From assembly GCF_001591385.1 (NCBI RefSeq), contig NZ_BCUU01000004.1, positions 1 to 64,000 of the forward strand: a stretch of DNA of 64,000 bases, in the 5' to 3' direction. The notes below the pieces were generated by a model. The model ran no database searches and was not told the origin of the DNA. It saw only the letters and a program-made list of their open reading frames with translations. This document shows positions 25,546-40,511 of this stretch, piece after piece. A program made the position numbers and the translations under genes. This stretch comes from Variovorax soli NBRC 106424. GTDB lineage: Bacteria; Pseudomonadota; Gammaproteobacteria; Burkholderiales; Burkholderiaceae_C. Within the stretch, counting starts at the first letter, position 1, and the number at the start of each line of letters is the position of its first letter.

Positions 25546-28500
25546 CGACGGACACCGGCTCCTCCACCGTCTGGGACCTGGCGCCGGCTGCCTCGGCGCA
25601 TGCCGTGCCGGCCCTTCACCAGCATCCTGCGGCAGGACTTCAGGCGCTGACGGATTCGGCCACAGCCGGCGGCTGGCTGGCCGACGGCTGGCATGCCGCG
25701 GCCTGGGCCTGGCTGCAAAGCGCCTGGCTCGGCCAATGGCTTGTCACGTGGTTCGAACGCGGCGCGGACGGACAGTCCGTGATGGCGGCGAAGCTCTCGC
25801 CCGAGCCCGGCATGCCTGCCCGCGCCTGGGCCGCCCAGGTCGATGCGGCAAGGCGCCAGTTGCAGGCGGCGGCTGACCGCGCTGATCCAACCACCCCGTG
25901 CTGGCAGGCGGCCGGCGGCCCGTCCGCACCGGGTTCCACCTGCCTGGGGCTTTCGTCCGGCAACGGTCAGTTGTGGCTGAGCGATCTGCAGGGCCGTCTG
26001 GACACCGGCCTGGCCACCCGCTGGCTGGCCGCCATCGACGAGGTCGCTCGGGCCATGCATGCCAGCCCCGAGGCGGCGCTGTCGACCATCCCGACACTGG
26101 CTGCAGCCGACCGCCAGCGCCAATTCGAACAATTCAACGCGCCGCTGCCGGCGCTCGATGCCGCCCTCACCGTCCACGGCGTGTTCGCGCGCCGAGTGGC
26201 GCAGGACCCCGGCGCCACCGCCGTGATCGATGGCGCCACGCACTGGCGCCATGCGGACCTGGACCGGTACGCCCGGCGGGTGGCCGCAGGCCTTGTTGCC
26301 GAAGGCGTCCGTCCCGGCGAACGAGTCGGCCTGCTGATGGAACGCTCGTCGCCGGCCCTGGCCGCCATGCTCGGCGTGCTGCAGGCCGGCGCCTGCTACG
26401 TGCCGATCCAGCCGGACTATCCGGCCGAACGCATCGCCTTCATGCTGCGCGATGCGGGCATCCGCTGCCTGCTGGTTTCTGCACAGCAGGAAGAAGACCT
26501 CGGGGTGCCGGCCGAAGTCCGCACGCTCGTCGTCGAGCAGCTGCTGCAGCAACATGCCGGCGAAGCAGCCGCCGCCCTGCCGCAGGTCGACACGAATGCG
26601 CCGGCCTACGTCATGTACACCTCGGGCTCGACCGGGCAGCCCAAGGGAATCGAGATCTGCCATCGCTCGATCCTGCGCCTGGTGATCGCGCCCAACTTCG
26701 TGCAGCTGCAGCCCGGCGACCGCGTGCTGCATGCCGCGCCGCTGGGCTTCGATGCCGCCACGCTGGAAATCTGGGGCCCGCTGCTGAACGGCGGATGCTG
26801 CGTGGTGCACGACGAGAAAGTGCCCACCGGACCGGGCCTGGCCCGCACGATCGCCACGCACCAGGTGCGCACGGCCTGGCTCACCGCGGCCTTGTTCAAC
26901 GCGGTGGTCGACGACGACCCGCTGCACCTGCACGGCCTGGAACAGTTGCTGGCCGGCGGCGAGGCCCTGTCGGTGCCGCATGTGCGCCGCGCGATGGCCG
27001 CGCTGCCCGGCACGCAGATCATCAACGGCTACGGCCCGACCGAGTGCACCACATTCGCCGCCACCTACCCGGTGCCGCGCGAGTTGCCGGCGGATGCCCA
27101 TTCGGTGCCGATCGGCCGCCCGATCAATGCCACGGTGCTGCGCATCCTCGGACCCACGCAGGCGCTGCTGCCGGAAGGCATGGCCGGCGAGCTGTGCATC
27201 GGCGGCCACGGCCTGGCCAGCGGCTACCTGCACCGGCCCGAGCTGGACCGCGAACGCTTCATCGCCGACCCGTTCGGCGCGCCGGGCGAGCGCCTCTATC
27301 GCACCGGCGACCTCGCACGCTGGCTGCCGGACGGCGCGGTGGACTACCTGGGTCGCATGGACGACCAGGTCAAGATCCGCGGCCACCGCATCGAGCTGGG
27401 CGAAATCGAGACCTGCCTGATGGCGCACCCCGCCGTGCGCTCGGCCGCGGTGATCGCCAGGCCCGACGGCGCTGGCGAACTGCGCCTGGTCGCCTACCTG
27501 GTGGCGCAGCAGGAAGCGGTGCCGTGGCGCGTGCTGCGCGAGCACCTGGCGGCGCGGCTGCCCGAGCCCTTCCTGCCTGCGGCCATGGTGTGGCTGGCGC
27601 AGCTGCCCGTCACGAACAACGGCAAGCTGGACCGCCGCGCCCTGCCGGAACCGGCGCGCACGCGCCCCGACCTGGCCCAGGCCTTCGAGGAGGCGCGCAA
27701 TGCCACGGAGGCGCGCGTGTGCGCCGCCTTCGCGCGCGCCCTCGGGCTCGAGCCCATCGGCCGGCTGGACAACTTCTTCGAGCTGGGCGGCGATTCGCTG
27801 CGCGTGCAGCGCGTGCTGGCCGATTTGCAGAAGGACAGCGCCACGCGCCTGTCGTCCAACCTGTTCTTCCGCCAGCCCACGCCGGCCGCGCTGGCGCAGG
27901 CCCTGGATGCCGCTGGCGCCGCATCTGCAAAGCCGCAAGCTGCATCCGCACCTGCGGCCGCCGCGCCTGCCCCAGGCGGCACGGAACCCATTGCCCTGAT
28001 CGCCATGGCCGGCCGCTTCCCCGGCGCGGCGGATGTGGAAGGCTTCTGGGACATGCTGCTGGCCGGCCGCGACGGCATCACCGTGTTCGACGACAGCACG
28101 CTGGATGCCGGCGTGAGCGCCGCGCTGCGCGCCGACCCCGACTACGTGAAGGCGCGCGGCGTGATCGACGGCGTGGAGTACTTCGACGCCGCCTTCTTCG
28201 GCATCAACCCGAAGGAAGCGGAGCTGATGGATCCGCAGCAGCGCCTGTTCCTCGAGATCTGCTGGGAATGCCTGGAGCGCGGCGGCTATGCGCCCGACCG
28301 CTGCGAGCAGCCGGTGGGCGTGTACGCCGGCATGTACAACGCCACCTACTTCCAGCGCCACCTCGCCACCCGGCCCGACCTGGTCGACGCGGTAGGTGCC
28401 TTCCAGGTGATGCTGGGCAACGAGAAGGACTACATCACCACCCGCGTGGCGCACCGCCTGAACCTGCGCGGGCCGGCGGTGAGCATCCACACCGCCTGCT

Positions 28501-31500
28501 CCACCTCGCTGGTGGCGGTGCACCAGGCCATGCGCGCGCTGCGCGGCGGCGAATGCAGCATGGCGCTGGCCGGCGGCGTGGCCGTCACCTGCCCGCCGCG
28601 CAGCGGCTACCTCTACCAGGAAGGCTCGATGCTCTCGCCCGACGGGCGCACGCGCAGCTTCGACGCGAAGGCGCGCGGCACCGTGTTCAGCGACGGCGCG
28701 GCCGTGGTGCTGCTCAAGCGCCTGTCCGACGCGCTGGCCGACGGCGACCCGGTGTATGCCGTGCTGCGCGGCAGCGCGGCCAACAACGACGGCGGCAGCA
28801 AGGCCAGCTTCACCGCGCCCAGCGTGGACGGCCAGGTGCGCGTGGTCGAGGCGGCACTGGCCGACGCGAAGGTGGATGCGCGCAGCATCGGCTATGTCGA
28901 AACGCACGGCACCGCCACGCCCATGGGCGATCCGGTGGAGGTCGAGGCGCTGACGCAGGCCTATCGGCATCACACGCAGGACACGGGCTTCTGCCGCATC
29001 GGTTCGGCCAAGAGCAACGTGGGCCACACGGTGATGGCGGCCGGCGCCACCGGCCTGATCAAAACGGCGCTGTCGCTGCACACCGAGCAGCTGCCGCCTT
29101 CGCTGCACTACGAGTCGCCCAACCCGGCCATCGACTTCGATGCCACGCCCTTCCGCGTGCATGACCGCCTGGCGCGCTGGCCGCGCAGCGCCGGGCAGCC
29201 GCGCCGCGCGGGCGTGAGCGCCTTCGGCGTGGGCGGCACCAATGCGCATGTGATCGTCGAAGAAGCACCGCTGCGCGCGCCTTCCGACGCGGGCGAAGGC
29301 CCGCAGCTGCTGCAGCTTTCCGCACGCACGCCCGCCGCGCTGGCAGCGGCCTGCGAGCGGCTTGCCAGCCACCTCGAGGCGACTCCGGCCCTCTCGCTGG
29401 CCGACGTGGCCCACACCCTGCGCGTGGGCCGAACGCCCTTCGCGCAGCGCGCCTGCGTGGTGGCCGGCACGGTGGCCGACGCGGTGCAGGCGCTGCGCAG
29501 CAGCGATTCGCCGGCACGCGCCAGTGGCGCCATCGGATCGCGCGTGCCGCAACCCGTCTTCATGTTCCCCGGCCAGGGCGCGCAGTACGCCGGCATGGGA
29601 CAGGCCCTTTATGCCAGTGGCCGCGCACACCGTGCGGCGTTCGATGAGTGCCTGCAAAGCTTCGAGGGGCTGCTGCCCTTCGACCTGCGCGAGCGCATGT
29701 TCTCGCCCGACCCCGCGGCCCTGGCGCCAACTTCCGTCACCCAGCCTGCGACCTTCACGCTCGAATACGTGCTGGGCATGCACCTGCTGTCGCTGGGCGT
29801 GCAGCCGGCCGCGCTGGTGGGCCACAGCATCGGCGAATTCGCCGCCGCGGTGCTGGCCGGCGTGATGAGCCTGCGCGATGCGGCGCGCCTGGTGGCACAG
29901 CGCGGCGCGCTGATGCAGGCGCAGCCGGCCGGGATCATGCTGTCGGTGCGTCTGCCGGCCGACCAGCTGCTGCCGCGCCTGCCGGCCACCGTCTCGCTGG
30001 CCGCCGAGAACGGCCCCGGCGCCTGCGTCGCTGCCGGCCCCGCGGAAGAGATCGAGCGGCTGCGCGCTGCGCTGGAGGCCGACGGCGTGGTGGCCCGGAC
30101 GCTGCAGACCTCGCATGCCTTCCACTCCGCCATGATGGAACCCGCCATGGCACCGTTCGAGGCGCTGGTGCGCGAGGTGGAACTGAAGGCGCCGCAGCGC
30201 CCGGTGTATTCCACGCTCACCGGCCGACTGCTCACGCCGCAGGAAGCCACCGACCCGCACTACTGGGCGCGCCACCTGCGCGAAACCGTGCGCTTTTCGC
30301 CCGCCGTGCGCGAGATCCTGAGTGCGCTCGCCAACCCGCTGTTCATCGAACTCGGCCCGCGCAACACGCTGGCCACGCTGGTGCGCCAGCACGGCTCGAA
30401 GGCGCAGCCGGCCAATGCCGTTGCCGTGCTCGCCGACAAACCCGAGGAAGAAGAGCGCGCCTTGCGCCTGGCCGCCGGGCGCCTCTGGACCCTGGGCGCC
30501 GAGATCGACCTGGCCGCGCTGGATGCGCGCGCCACCAAGCACCGCGTGCGCCTGCCCACCTATCCCTTCGAGCGCAAGCGCTTCTGGGTGGACATCGCCC
30601 CCACCGCCTCCACCAGCGAGCCGCCCGCCGTTGCCGCCGCAACCGCGGCGATGGCATTCCCAACCGCCGCAATCAGCGCGACCCCACCGACCCCCGCCAT
30701 CCCGGAGCCATCCATGACTGCCGCCGTTTCGACCGACCGCCGCCCCGCCCTCGCCCAACGCCTACGCACCCTGTTCGAAGACATCTCGGGCATCGAGCTG
30801 GGCGACGCCGAAGGCGGCACGCCCTTCGTCGAAATGGGCCTGGACTCGCTCACGCTGACGCAGGCTGCGCTGCAGGTGAAGAAGAACTTCAAGGTCAACC
30901 TCAGCTTCCGCCAGTTGATGGAAAGCTATCGCAGCTTCGACGCGCTGGCCGCCTTCGTCGACGACAACACGCCGCCCGACCCGGCCAGCGCCGCACCCGT
31001 GGTGCAGCCGGCCGCTCCGGCGGCAGCCGTGCAGGTGCCGGTGCCGGCGCCGGCCGTTGCAGCTGCCGCGCCCATGGCCACCTTCGCGGCCATGCCCGCA
31101 GCCGAAGGCACGCTGGTGCAGCAGGTGATCGCGCAGCAGATGCAGCTCATGCAGCAGCAGCTGGCCTTGCTCTCGGGCGGCGGCATGGCCGTGGCGCAGG
31201 CAGCCGTTCCCGCCGTGCAGGCGGCGCAGCCTGCCGCACAGCCCAGCGCGCAGCCCGCACCTGCTGCTGCCACGCCGCAAGCGACGCCAGCCGCGGCGGA
31301 GGAAGGCCAGGGCCCCGTCAAGTACGACGTGAAGAAGGCCTTCGGCGCGATCGCCCGCATCCACACGCAGAACAAGGACATCAGCGAGCGGCAGAAGGCG
31401 CGGCTGGCCGCCTTCACGCGCCGCTACACGGAGCGCACGCGCAAGAGCAAGGAGTTCACCGCCGCCAACCGCCCGCACATGGCCGACCCGCGCGTGGTCA

Positions 31501-32864
31501 ACGGCTTCCGGCCCATCACCAAGGAGATCACCTACCAGATCGTGATGGAGCGCACCAAGGGTTCGCACATGTGGGACCTGGACGGCAACGAGTACGTCGA
31601 CGTGCTCAACGGCTTCGGCATGAACCTGTTCGGCTGGCAGCCGGACTTCGTGCAGGAGGCGGTGCGCCGGCAGCTCGACCTGGGCTATGAGATCGGCCCG
31701 CAGCACCCGCTGGCGGCCGAGGTCACGCGGCTGATCTGCGAGCTCACCGGCTTCGACCGCGCCGCCCTGTGCAACACCGGCTCGGAATCGGTGATGGCGG
31801 CCGTGCGCATCGCCCGCACCGTCACCGGCCGCAACACGGTGGTGCTGTTCACCGGCTCCTATCACGGCACCTTCGACGAGGTGCTGGTGCGCGCGGGGCG
31901 CAATGCCAAGGGCATGCCGGCGGCGCCCGGCATCATGAGCGGCATGTTCGGCGACGTGCGCGTGCTGGAGTACGGCACGCCCGAATCGCTGCAGTTCATC
32001 CGTGACAACGCCGACGACCTGGCGGCCGTGCTGGTCGAGGTGGTGCAAAGCCGCCGCCCCGACTTCCAGCCGCGCGAGTGGGTGCGCGAGGTGCGCGCCA
32101 TCACCGAGAAGTCCGGCACCTGCCTGATCTTCGACGAGGTGATCACGGGCTTCCGCTCGCACCTGCGCGGCATCCAGGCCATCTTCGACGTGCGCGCCGA
32201 CCTGGCCTGCTACGGCAAGGTGATCGGCGGCGGCTTCCCGGTGGGCGTGATCGCCGGCAAGCGCGAGTACATGGACGCGCTGGATGGCGGCGCCTGGCAG
32301 TACGGCGACGACTCGGTGCCCACCGTGGGCGTGACCTACTTCGCCGGCACCTTCGTGCGGCATCCGCTGGCGCTGGCGGCCTGCAAGGCCTCGCTGGAGC
32401 ACCTCAAGGCCAGCGGCGAAGCCCTGCAGACGCAGTTGAACCTGCACACCGCGGCCATGGCCGACGAGCTCACGGCCTTCTGCCGCGAGGTGGGTGCGCC
32501 CATCGAGATCCGCTACTTCGCCTCGCTGTGGCGCGTGAGCTGGCTGGAAGACCATCCGCTGCAGGACCTGCTGTTCGCCATGATGCGCAGCCGCGGCGTG
32601 CACATCCTGGACAACTTCCCCTGCTTCATGACCACCGCGCATACGCACGAGGACATCGCACTGATCAAGCAGGCCTTCAAGGAGTCGGTCGCCGAGCTGC
32701 AGGAGGCGGAGTTTCTGCCGCGCCTGGCACGCAACGACGCAGCTGTGTTCGACAGCAGCAAGCCACCGGTGCCGGGCGCGCGCCTGGGGCGCGATGCCAA
32801 CGGCAAGGCAGCCTGGTTCGTGCCGAACCCGGCGCAGCCCGGCAAGTACATGCTGGTGCGGTGA
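25542..32864 (+). CDS. Hybrid NRPS-PKS megasynthase, A-PCP-KS-AT-ACP-aminotransferase
   Basis: 2440 residues. Residues 1-205 are Trp/Ala-rich and unassigned, perhaps a decayed condensation-domain stub. Adenylation spans about 210-700 (YTSGSTGQPKG near 356, NGYGPTE, YRTGDL, NGKLDR near 692); the pocket residues I read are DALWLGGTF plus the fixed Lys, close to the known valine code DAFWIGGTFK. PCP Ser752. Ketosynthase about 815-1243 with Cys986, His1122, His1162. Acyltransferase about 1338-1640 with Ser1429 in GHSIGEF and HAFH at 1525-1528, the malonyl type. ACP Ser1769. An Ala/Pro/Gln linker follows, then a class III PLP aminotransferase from about 1980 with Asp2198 and Lys2226. No ketoreductase. 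Prediction: valine plus malonate, then transamination of the beta-ketone. GAAGGGG-like AAGGGG precedes ATG 25542. Confidence 0.93.
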   Translation: MTTDTGSSTVWDLAPAASAHAVPALHQHPAAGLQALTDSATAGGWLADGWHAAAWAWLQSAWLGQWLVTWFERGADGQSVMAAKLSPEPGMPARAWAAQVDAARRQLQAAADRADPTTPCWQAAGGPSAPGSTCLGLSSGNGQLWLSDLQGRLDTGLATRWLAAIDEVARAMHASPEAALSTIPTLAAADRQRQFEQFNAPLPALDAALTVHGVFARRVAQDPGATAVIDGATHWRHADLDRYARRVAAGLVAEGVRPGERVGLLMERSSPALAAMLGVLQAGACYVPIQPDYPAERIAFMLRDAGIRCLLVSAQQEEDLGVPAEVRTLVVEQLLQQHAGEAAAALPQVDTNAPAYVMYTSGSTGQPKGIEICHRSILRLVIAPNFVQLQPGDRVLHAAPLGFDAATLEIWGPLLNGGCCVVHDEKVPTGPGLARTIATHQVRTAWLTAALFNAVVDDDPLHLHGLEQLLAGGEALSVPHVRRAMAALPGTQIINGYGPTECTTFAATYPVPRELPADAHSVPIGRPINATVLRILGPTQALLPEGMAGELCIGGHGLASGYLHRPELDRERFIADPFGAPGERLYRTGDLARWLPDGAVDYLGRMDDQVKIRGHRIELGEIETCLMAHPAVRSAAVIARPDGAGELRLVAYLVAQQEAVPWRVLREHLAARLPEPFLPAAMVWLAQLPVTNNGKLDRRALPEPARTRPDLAQAFEEARNATEARVCAAFARALGLEPIGRLDNFFELGGDSLRVQRVLADLQKDSATRLSSNLFFRQPTPAALAQALDAAGAASAKPQAASAPAAAAPAPGGTEPIALIAMAGRFPGAADVEGFWDMLLAGRDGITVFDDSTLDAGVSAALRADPDYVKARGVIDGVEYFDAAFFGINPKEAELMDPQQRLFLEICWECLERGGYAPDRCEQPVGVYAGMYNATYFQRHLATRPDLVDAVGAFQVMLGNEKDYITTRVAHRLNLRGPAVSIHTACSTSLVAVHQAMRALRGGECSMALAGGVAVTCPPRSGYLYQEGSMLSPDGRTRSFDAKARGTVFSDGAAVVLLKRLSDALADGDPVYAVLRGSAANNDGGSKASFTAPSVDGQVRVVEAALADAKVDARSIGYVETHGTATPMGDPVEVEALTQAYRHHTQDTGFCRIGSAKSNVGHTVMAAGATGLIKTALSLHTEQLPPSLHYESPNPAIDFDATPFRVHDRLARWPRSAGQPRRAGVSAFGVGGTNAHVIVEEAPLRAPSDAGEGPQLLQLSARTPAALAAACERLASHLEATPALSLADVAHTLRVGRTPFAQRACVVAGTVADAVQALRSSDSPARASGAIGSRVPQPVFMFPGQGAQYAGMGQALYASGRAHRAAFDECLQSFEGLLPFDLRERMFSPDPAALAPTSVTQPATFTLEYVLGMHLLSLGVQPAALVGHSIGEFAAAVLAGVMSLRDAARLVAQRGALMQAQPAGIMLSVRLPADQLLPRLPATVSLAAENGPGACVAAGPAEEIERLRAALEADGVVARTLQTSHAFHSAMMEPAMAPFEALVREVELKAPQRPVYSTLTGRLLTPQEATDPHYWARHLRETVRFSPAVREILSALANPLFIELGPRNTLATLVRQHGSKAQPANAVAVLADKPEEEERALRLAAGRLWTLGAEIDLAALDARATKHRVRLPTYPFERKRFWVDIAPTASTSEPPAVAAATAAMAFPTAAISATPPTPAIPEPSMTAAVSTDRRPALAQRLRTLFEDISGIELGDAEGGTPFVEMGLDSLTLTQAALQVKKNFKVNLSFRQLMESYRSFDALAAFVDDNTPPDPASAAPVVQPAAPAAAVQVPVPAPAVAAAAPMATFAAMPAAEGTLVQQVIAQQMQLMQQQLALLSGGGMAVAQAAVPAVQAAQPAAQPSAQPAPAAATPQATPAAAEEGQGPVKYDVKKAFGAIARIHTQNKDISERQKARLAAFTRRYTERTRKSKEFTAANRPHMADPRVVNGFRPITKEITYQIVMERTKGSHMWDLDGNEYVDVLNGFGMNLFGWQPDFVQEAVRRQLDLGYEIGPQHPLAAEVTRLICELTGFDRAALCNTGSESVMAAVRIARTVTGRNTVVLFTGSYHGTFDEVLVRAGRNAKGMPAAPGIMSGMFGDVRVLEYGTPESLQFIRDNADDLAAVLVEVVQSRRPDFQPREWVREVRAITEKSGTCLIFDEVITGFRSHLRGIQAIFDVRADLACYGKVIGGGFPVGVIAGKREYMDALDGGAWQYGDDSVPTVGVTYFAGTFVRHPLALAACKASLEHLKASGEALQTQLNLHTAAMADELTAFCREVGAPIEIRYFASLWRVSWLEDHPLQDLLFAMMRSRGVHILDNFPCFMTTAHTHEDIALIKQAFKESVAELQEAEFLPRLARNDAAVFDSSKPPVPGARLGRDANGKAAWFVPNPAQPGKYMLVR

Positions 32865-32902
32865 AGCTCGCCGCCCGCCCCCGCCCACGTGAAGAGCAAC
32901 CC

Positions 32903-37882
<4,980 letters not shown>

Positions 37883-37900
37883 CCCCCGCCGCCACAAGCG

Positions 37901-38626
37901 ATGAAGCCCGACCGCATTCTGCCGCTCGATACCATCGAGAACTGCCGGCTGTGGCTTGTGGATCTGGACCTGCCGCTCTCGCCCGGCGAGCTGGGCTTTC
38001 TTTCCCCCGACGAGCATGCCCGCGCGCGCCGCTTCGCCTTCGCGCGCGACCGCGAGCGCTTTCTGGCTGGACGTGCGGCTCTGCGGCGCCTGCTGTCGCA
38101 ATGCACCGGCCGGCCCTCGCCATCGCTGGCGCTGGCCTACGGGCCGTTTGGCAAGCCCTGGCTGCCGGCGCCGCGCGCTCCGGCCTTCAACATGAGCCAC
38201 AGCCACGGGCTCGGACTGGTGGCCATCCGCACGGAGTGCGTGACCGGCGAATCCATCGGCGTGGACATCGAAGTGCTGCGCCCGATGTCCGATGCGGCCG
38301 AACTCGCGGGTGCCAACTTCGAGCCCGATGAATCGGACGAGCTGCGGACCCTGCCGGAACCCGCGCGCAGCCGCGCCTTCCTGCTGGGCTGGACGCGCAA
38401 GGAAGCCTGCCTGAAGGCGCTCGGCAGCGGCTTTTCCGGCCCCAGCCGGGTGGCCACCGGCCTGAACGCCCAGGCACGCACGGTGGCCTGGGCCGCGCAT
38501 CGCGCCGCATTGCATTCCGTCGACCTGCCGCAGTTCGGTGCCGTGGCCGCCCTGGCGCGCCTGCTGCCGCCGGCGCAGGCATCCACCTCACATCGCCGCG
38601 ACGCGGCACTGACTCCCGGCCCATGA
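37901..38626 (+). CDS. Sfp-type 4'-phosphopantetheinyl transferase
   Basis: A 241-residue enzyme that moves phosphopantetheine from CoA to carrier-protein serines, here expected to prime the four carrier domains (Ser752, Ser1769, Ser1018, Ser1589). Signature segments: FNMSHSHGLGLVAI, the Mg-binding IGVDIEVLRP and WTRKEACLKALGSGF. The length and motifs fit the Sfp/Gsp branch rather than AcpS. It lies 18 bp after the NRPS gene and its stop overlaps the following hydrolase start (ATGA at 38623), so it belongs to the operon. Confidence 0.92.
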   Translation: MKPDRILPLDTIENCRLWLVDLDLPLSPGELGFLSPDEHARARRFAFARDRERFLAGRAALRRLLSQCTGRPSPSLALAYGPFGKPWLPAPRAPAFNMSHSHGLGLVAIRTECVTGESIGVDIEVLRPMSDAAELAGANFEPDESDELRTLPEPARSRAFLLGWTRKEACLKALGSGFSGPSRVATGLNAQARTVAWAAHRAALHSVDLPQFGAVAALARLLPPAQASTSHRRDAALTPGP

Positions 38627-39450
38627 CTCCCATTCGCTTCGGCTCCGCACAACGCGAGCTCGCCGGCTTCTTTCATGCGGCCGATCCACGCCGCGCCAGC
38701 GGCCGCGCCGCGCTGCTGTGCAACCCCTTCGGCCACGAGGCGATGCGCTCGCACCGCTTCTATCGGCTGCTGGCCGACCGGCTGTCACGGCAAGGCGTGG
38801 CGGTCCTTCGCTTCGACTACTACGGCACCGGCGATTCGCAAGGCGACGACGAGGACGGCGATCTCGAAGGCTGGGCTCAGGACATCGTCTGCGCACAGCA
38901 GGAGCTGCTGCGCCGCAGCGGCGCGGCGCACTCCGTCTGGTTCGGCGCCCGCCTGGGCGCACGCCTGGCTCTGCTGGCCGCGCCAGGAGCGGCGCCCGGT
39001 GTCAGCCGCCTGGTGCTGTGGGACACCGTCTTCGACGGCCGCGGCTATCTGCAAGAGCTCGGCCGTGCCCAGGTGGACGAGCTGGAGCAGGCCTTCATCA
39101 TTCCCGACCCCGGCTGGCGCCGCGCGCTCGCAAATGACCCGCTCGCCTTTGCCGGCGAAAGCCTGGGCTTTGCGATTTCCAAGCCGATGCAGCGCCAGCT
39201 GCTCGCCCTTGCGCCCGAACTCGGCGACCCGCTGGCACCGGGCCTGCAACTGAGCCTGATGGCGCCGCCAGGCGACCACGACGCGCCGCGCTGGGCCGCG
39301 CGAGCCCGGGCCCAGTCTCCCGGAGCCACCATCGGCTGCACGACGTTCCAGCATCCGCTAATCTGGACATCCAATCCTTTTGCCAACAATGAAATGGTCC
39401 CGGCGCAAGCGCTGCAGAAGATGATGAGCGAGATCCATGGACATCAATGA
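38623..39450 (+). CDS. Alpha/beta hydrolase-fold protein lacking the nucleophile Ser
   Basis: A 275-residue protein with hydrolase-fold segments ALLCNPFGHEAMRSHRFYRLLADRL and VLRFDYYGTGDSQGD, as in S33-type/exosortase-associated hydrolases. The expected elbow G-x-S-x-G reads GARLG (VWFGARLGARLAL), with Arg where the nucleophile should be, so it may be inactive as a hydrolase or act as a partner of the next protein. It overlaps the PPTase stop by 4 bp and the following hydrolase start by 14 bp. Placed in a cluster without a thioesterase domain, it is a candidate for a release or editing step. Confidence 0.8.
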   Translation: MTPIRFGSAQRELAGFFHAADPRRASGRAALLCNPFGHEAMRSHRFYRLLADRLSRQGVAVLRFDYYGTGDSQGDDEDGDLEGWAQDIVCAQQELLRRSGAAHSVWFGARLGARLALLAAPGAAPGVSRLVLWDTVFDGRGYLQELGRAQVDELEQAFIIPDPGWRRALANDPLAFAGESLGFAISKPMQRQLLALAPELGDPLAPGLQLSLMAPPGDHDAPRWAARARAQSPGATIGCTTFQHPLIWTSNPFANNEMVPAQALQKMMSEIHGHQ

Positions 39451-40459
39451 ATCCACGCTGTGCTTCGGCCATGAACAGGGCCTGGTCGGCGTTCTCGCCA
39501 TCCCGAACGGCGGCGCGGCCGTGCGCGTCGGCTGCCTGCTGCTCAACGTGGGCGTGAACCACCGCATCGGTCCACGGCGCCTGAACGTGAAGATGGGCCG
39601 CCGGTTGGCCGCCGCCGGCATTCCCAGCCTTCGCTTCGACATTTCCGGCGTGGGCGACAGCCGCGCTTCGGCAGCGCAAAACGACTTCCGCCAGCAGGCG
39701 CTGGTGGACATGAAAGCCGCGCTGGACCAGCTGCAGTCGGCCACCGGGCTGGAGCGCTTCATCGTCATCGGCATCTGCTCGGGTGCGGTCAACGGCATGG
39801 CGCTGGCGGTGGCAGACCCGCGCGTGGTCGGGCTGATGATGCTGGACGGCTACACCTTCCTCACCCCCGCCGTGCGGGCCGAGCGCAAGCTGCGCAGGCT
39901 GGCCGCCTTTGCCGTCAACCCGGCCATCCGCCGCAGCTTCGCTGCCTGGACCGACTGGACGGCCTGGTTGCAGTCGCCGCTCGATCCGCAGGCGCGCCGC
40001 CGGGCGCTGGCCCGCGCCCTCGGTCGCGCGACACCTCGCTCGACCGAGGAGACCGGCATCCTGACGGCCGACACGACGGGATACCAGCCGCATGAGTTCC
40101 TCCGGGACATGAAGGGGCTGGTCGACCGCGGCGTGGACGTCTACCTGGTCTATACGGCCTCGGTGGTTCCGGTGGACCGCGGCCGGCAGGTGATCCAGGG
40201 GCTGGGCCAACCGGCTTTCCTGTCTCGGGTGCGCTACGAGCACTGGCCCGACGTCGACCACACCTCCACCCTGCTGGCCGCGCAGCGCCATCTGCTCGAG
40301 GCCGCCTGCGGCTGGGCGGTGGCCATCCATGCGGCGCAGCCGGCCGCCTTGCCGGCGGCGCCGAAGACCGTGCCCATGGACGCCTCGTCGCAGCGCCTCT
40401 CGGCGGCGGCCCGGATGGCAGCCCTGGATCGCCGGCTCGGGTCGCAGGGCAGCGTCTGA
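39437..40459 (+). CDS. Alpha/beta hydrolase, candidate release enzyme of the cluster
   Basis: A 340-residue hydrolase-fold protein. LLLNVGVNHRIGPRRLNVKMGRRLAAAGIPSLRFDISGVGDS is the N-terminal part (split), the elbow is GICSGA, with Cys at the usual nucleophile place and Ser beside it, and WPDVDHTSTL supplies the late His. It starts inside the preceding hydrolase gene (14-bp overlap), so both are made together. Last gene of the cluster operon. Release of the peptide from the terminal PCP, in trans, is a fair inference; an envelope-polysaccharide role as in exosortase systems is the alternative. Confidence 0.8.
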   Translation: MDINESTLCFGHEQGLVGVLAIPNGGAAVRVGCLLLNVGVNHRIGPRRLNVKMGRRLAAAGIPSLRFDISGVGDSRASAAQNDFRQQALVDMKAALDQLQSATGLERFIVIGICSGAVNGMALAVADPRVVGLMMLDGYTFLTPAVRAERKLRRLAAFAVNPAIRRSFAAWTDWTAWLQSPLDPQARRRALARALGRATPRSTEETGILTADTTGYQPHEFLRDMKGLVDRGVDVYLVYTASVVPVDRGRQVIQGLGQPAFLSRVRYEHWPDVDHTSTLLAAQRHLLEAACGWAVAIHAAQPAALPAAPKTVPMDASSQRLSAAARMAALDRRLGSQGSV

Positions 40460-40511
40460 GCCTGCGCTGCCCGAACTGCACCGAGCCGCTGAAGCCGGCG
40501 GGGATCGAACC

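Noticed and set aside
25185..30758. Very long minus-strand open frame (1857 codons) opposite the hybrid megasynthase
   Set aside because: It is a shadow of GC-rich codon bias: no domain, composition dominated by Arg/Ala/Gly/His/Gln, and the plus strand encodes clear A, KS, AT and aminotransferase domains.
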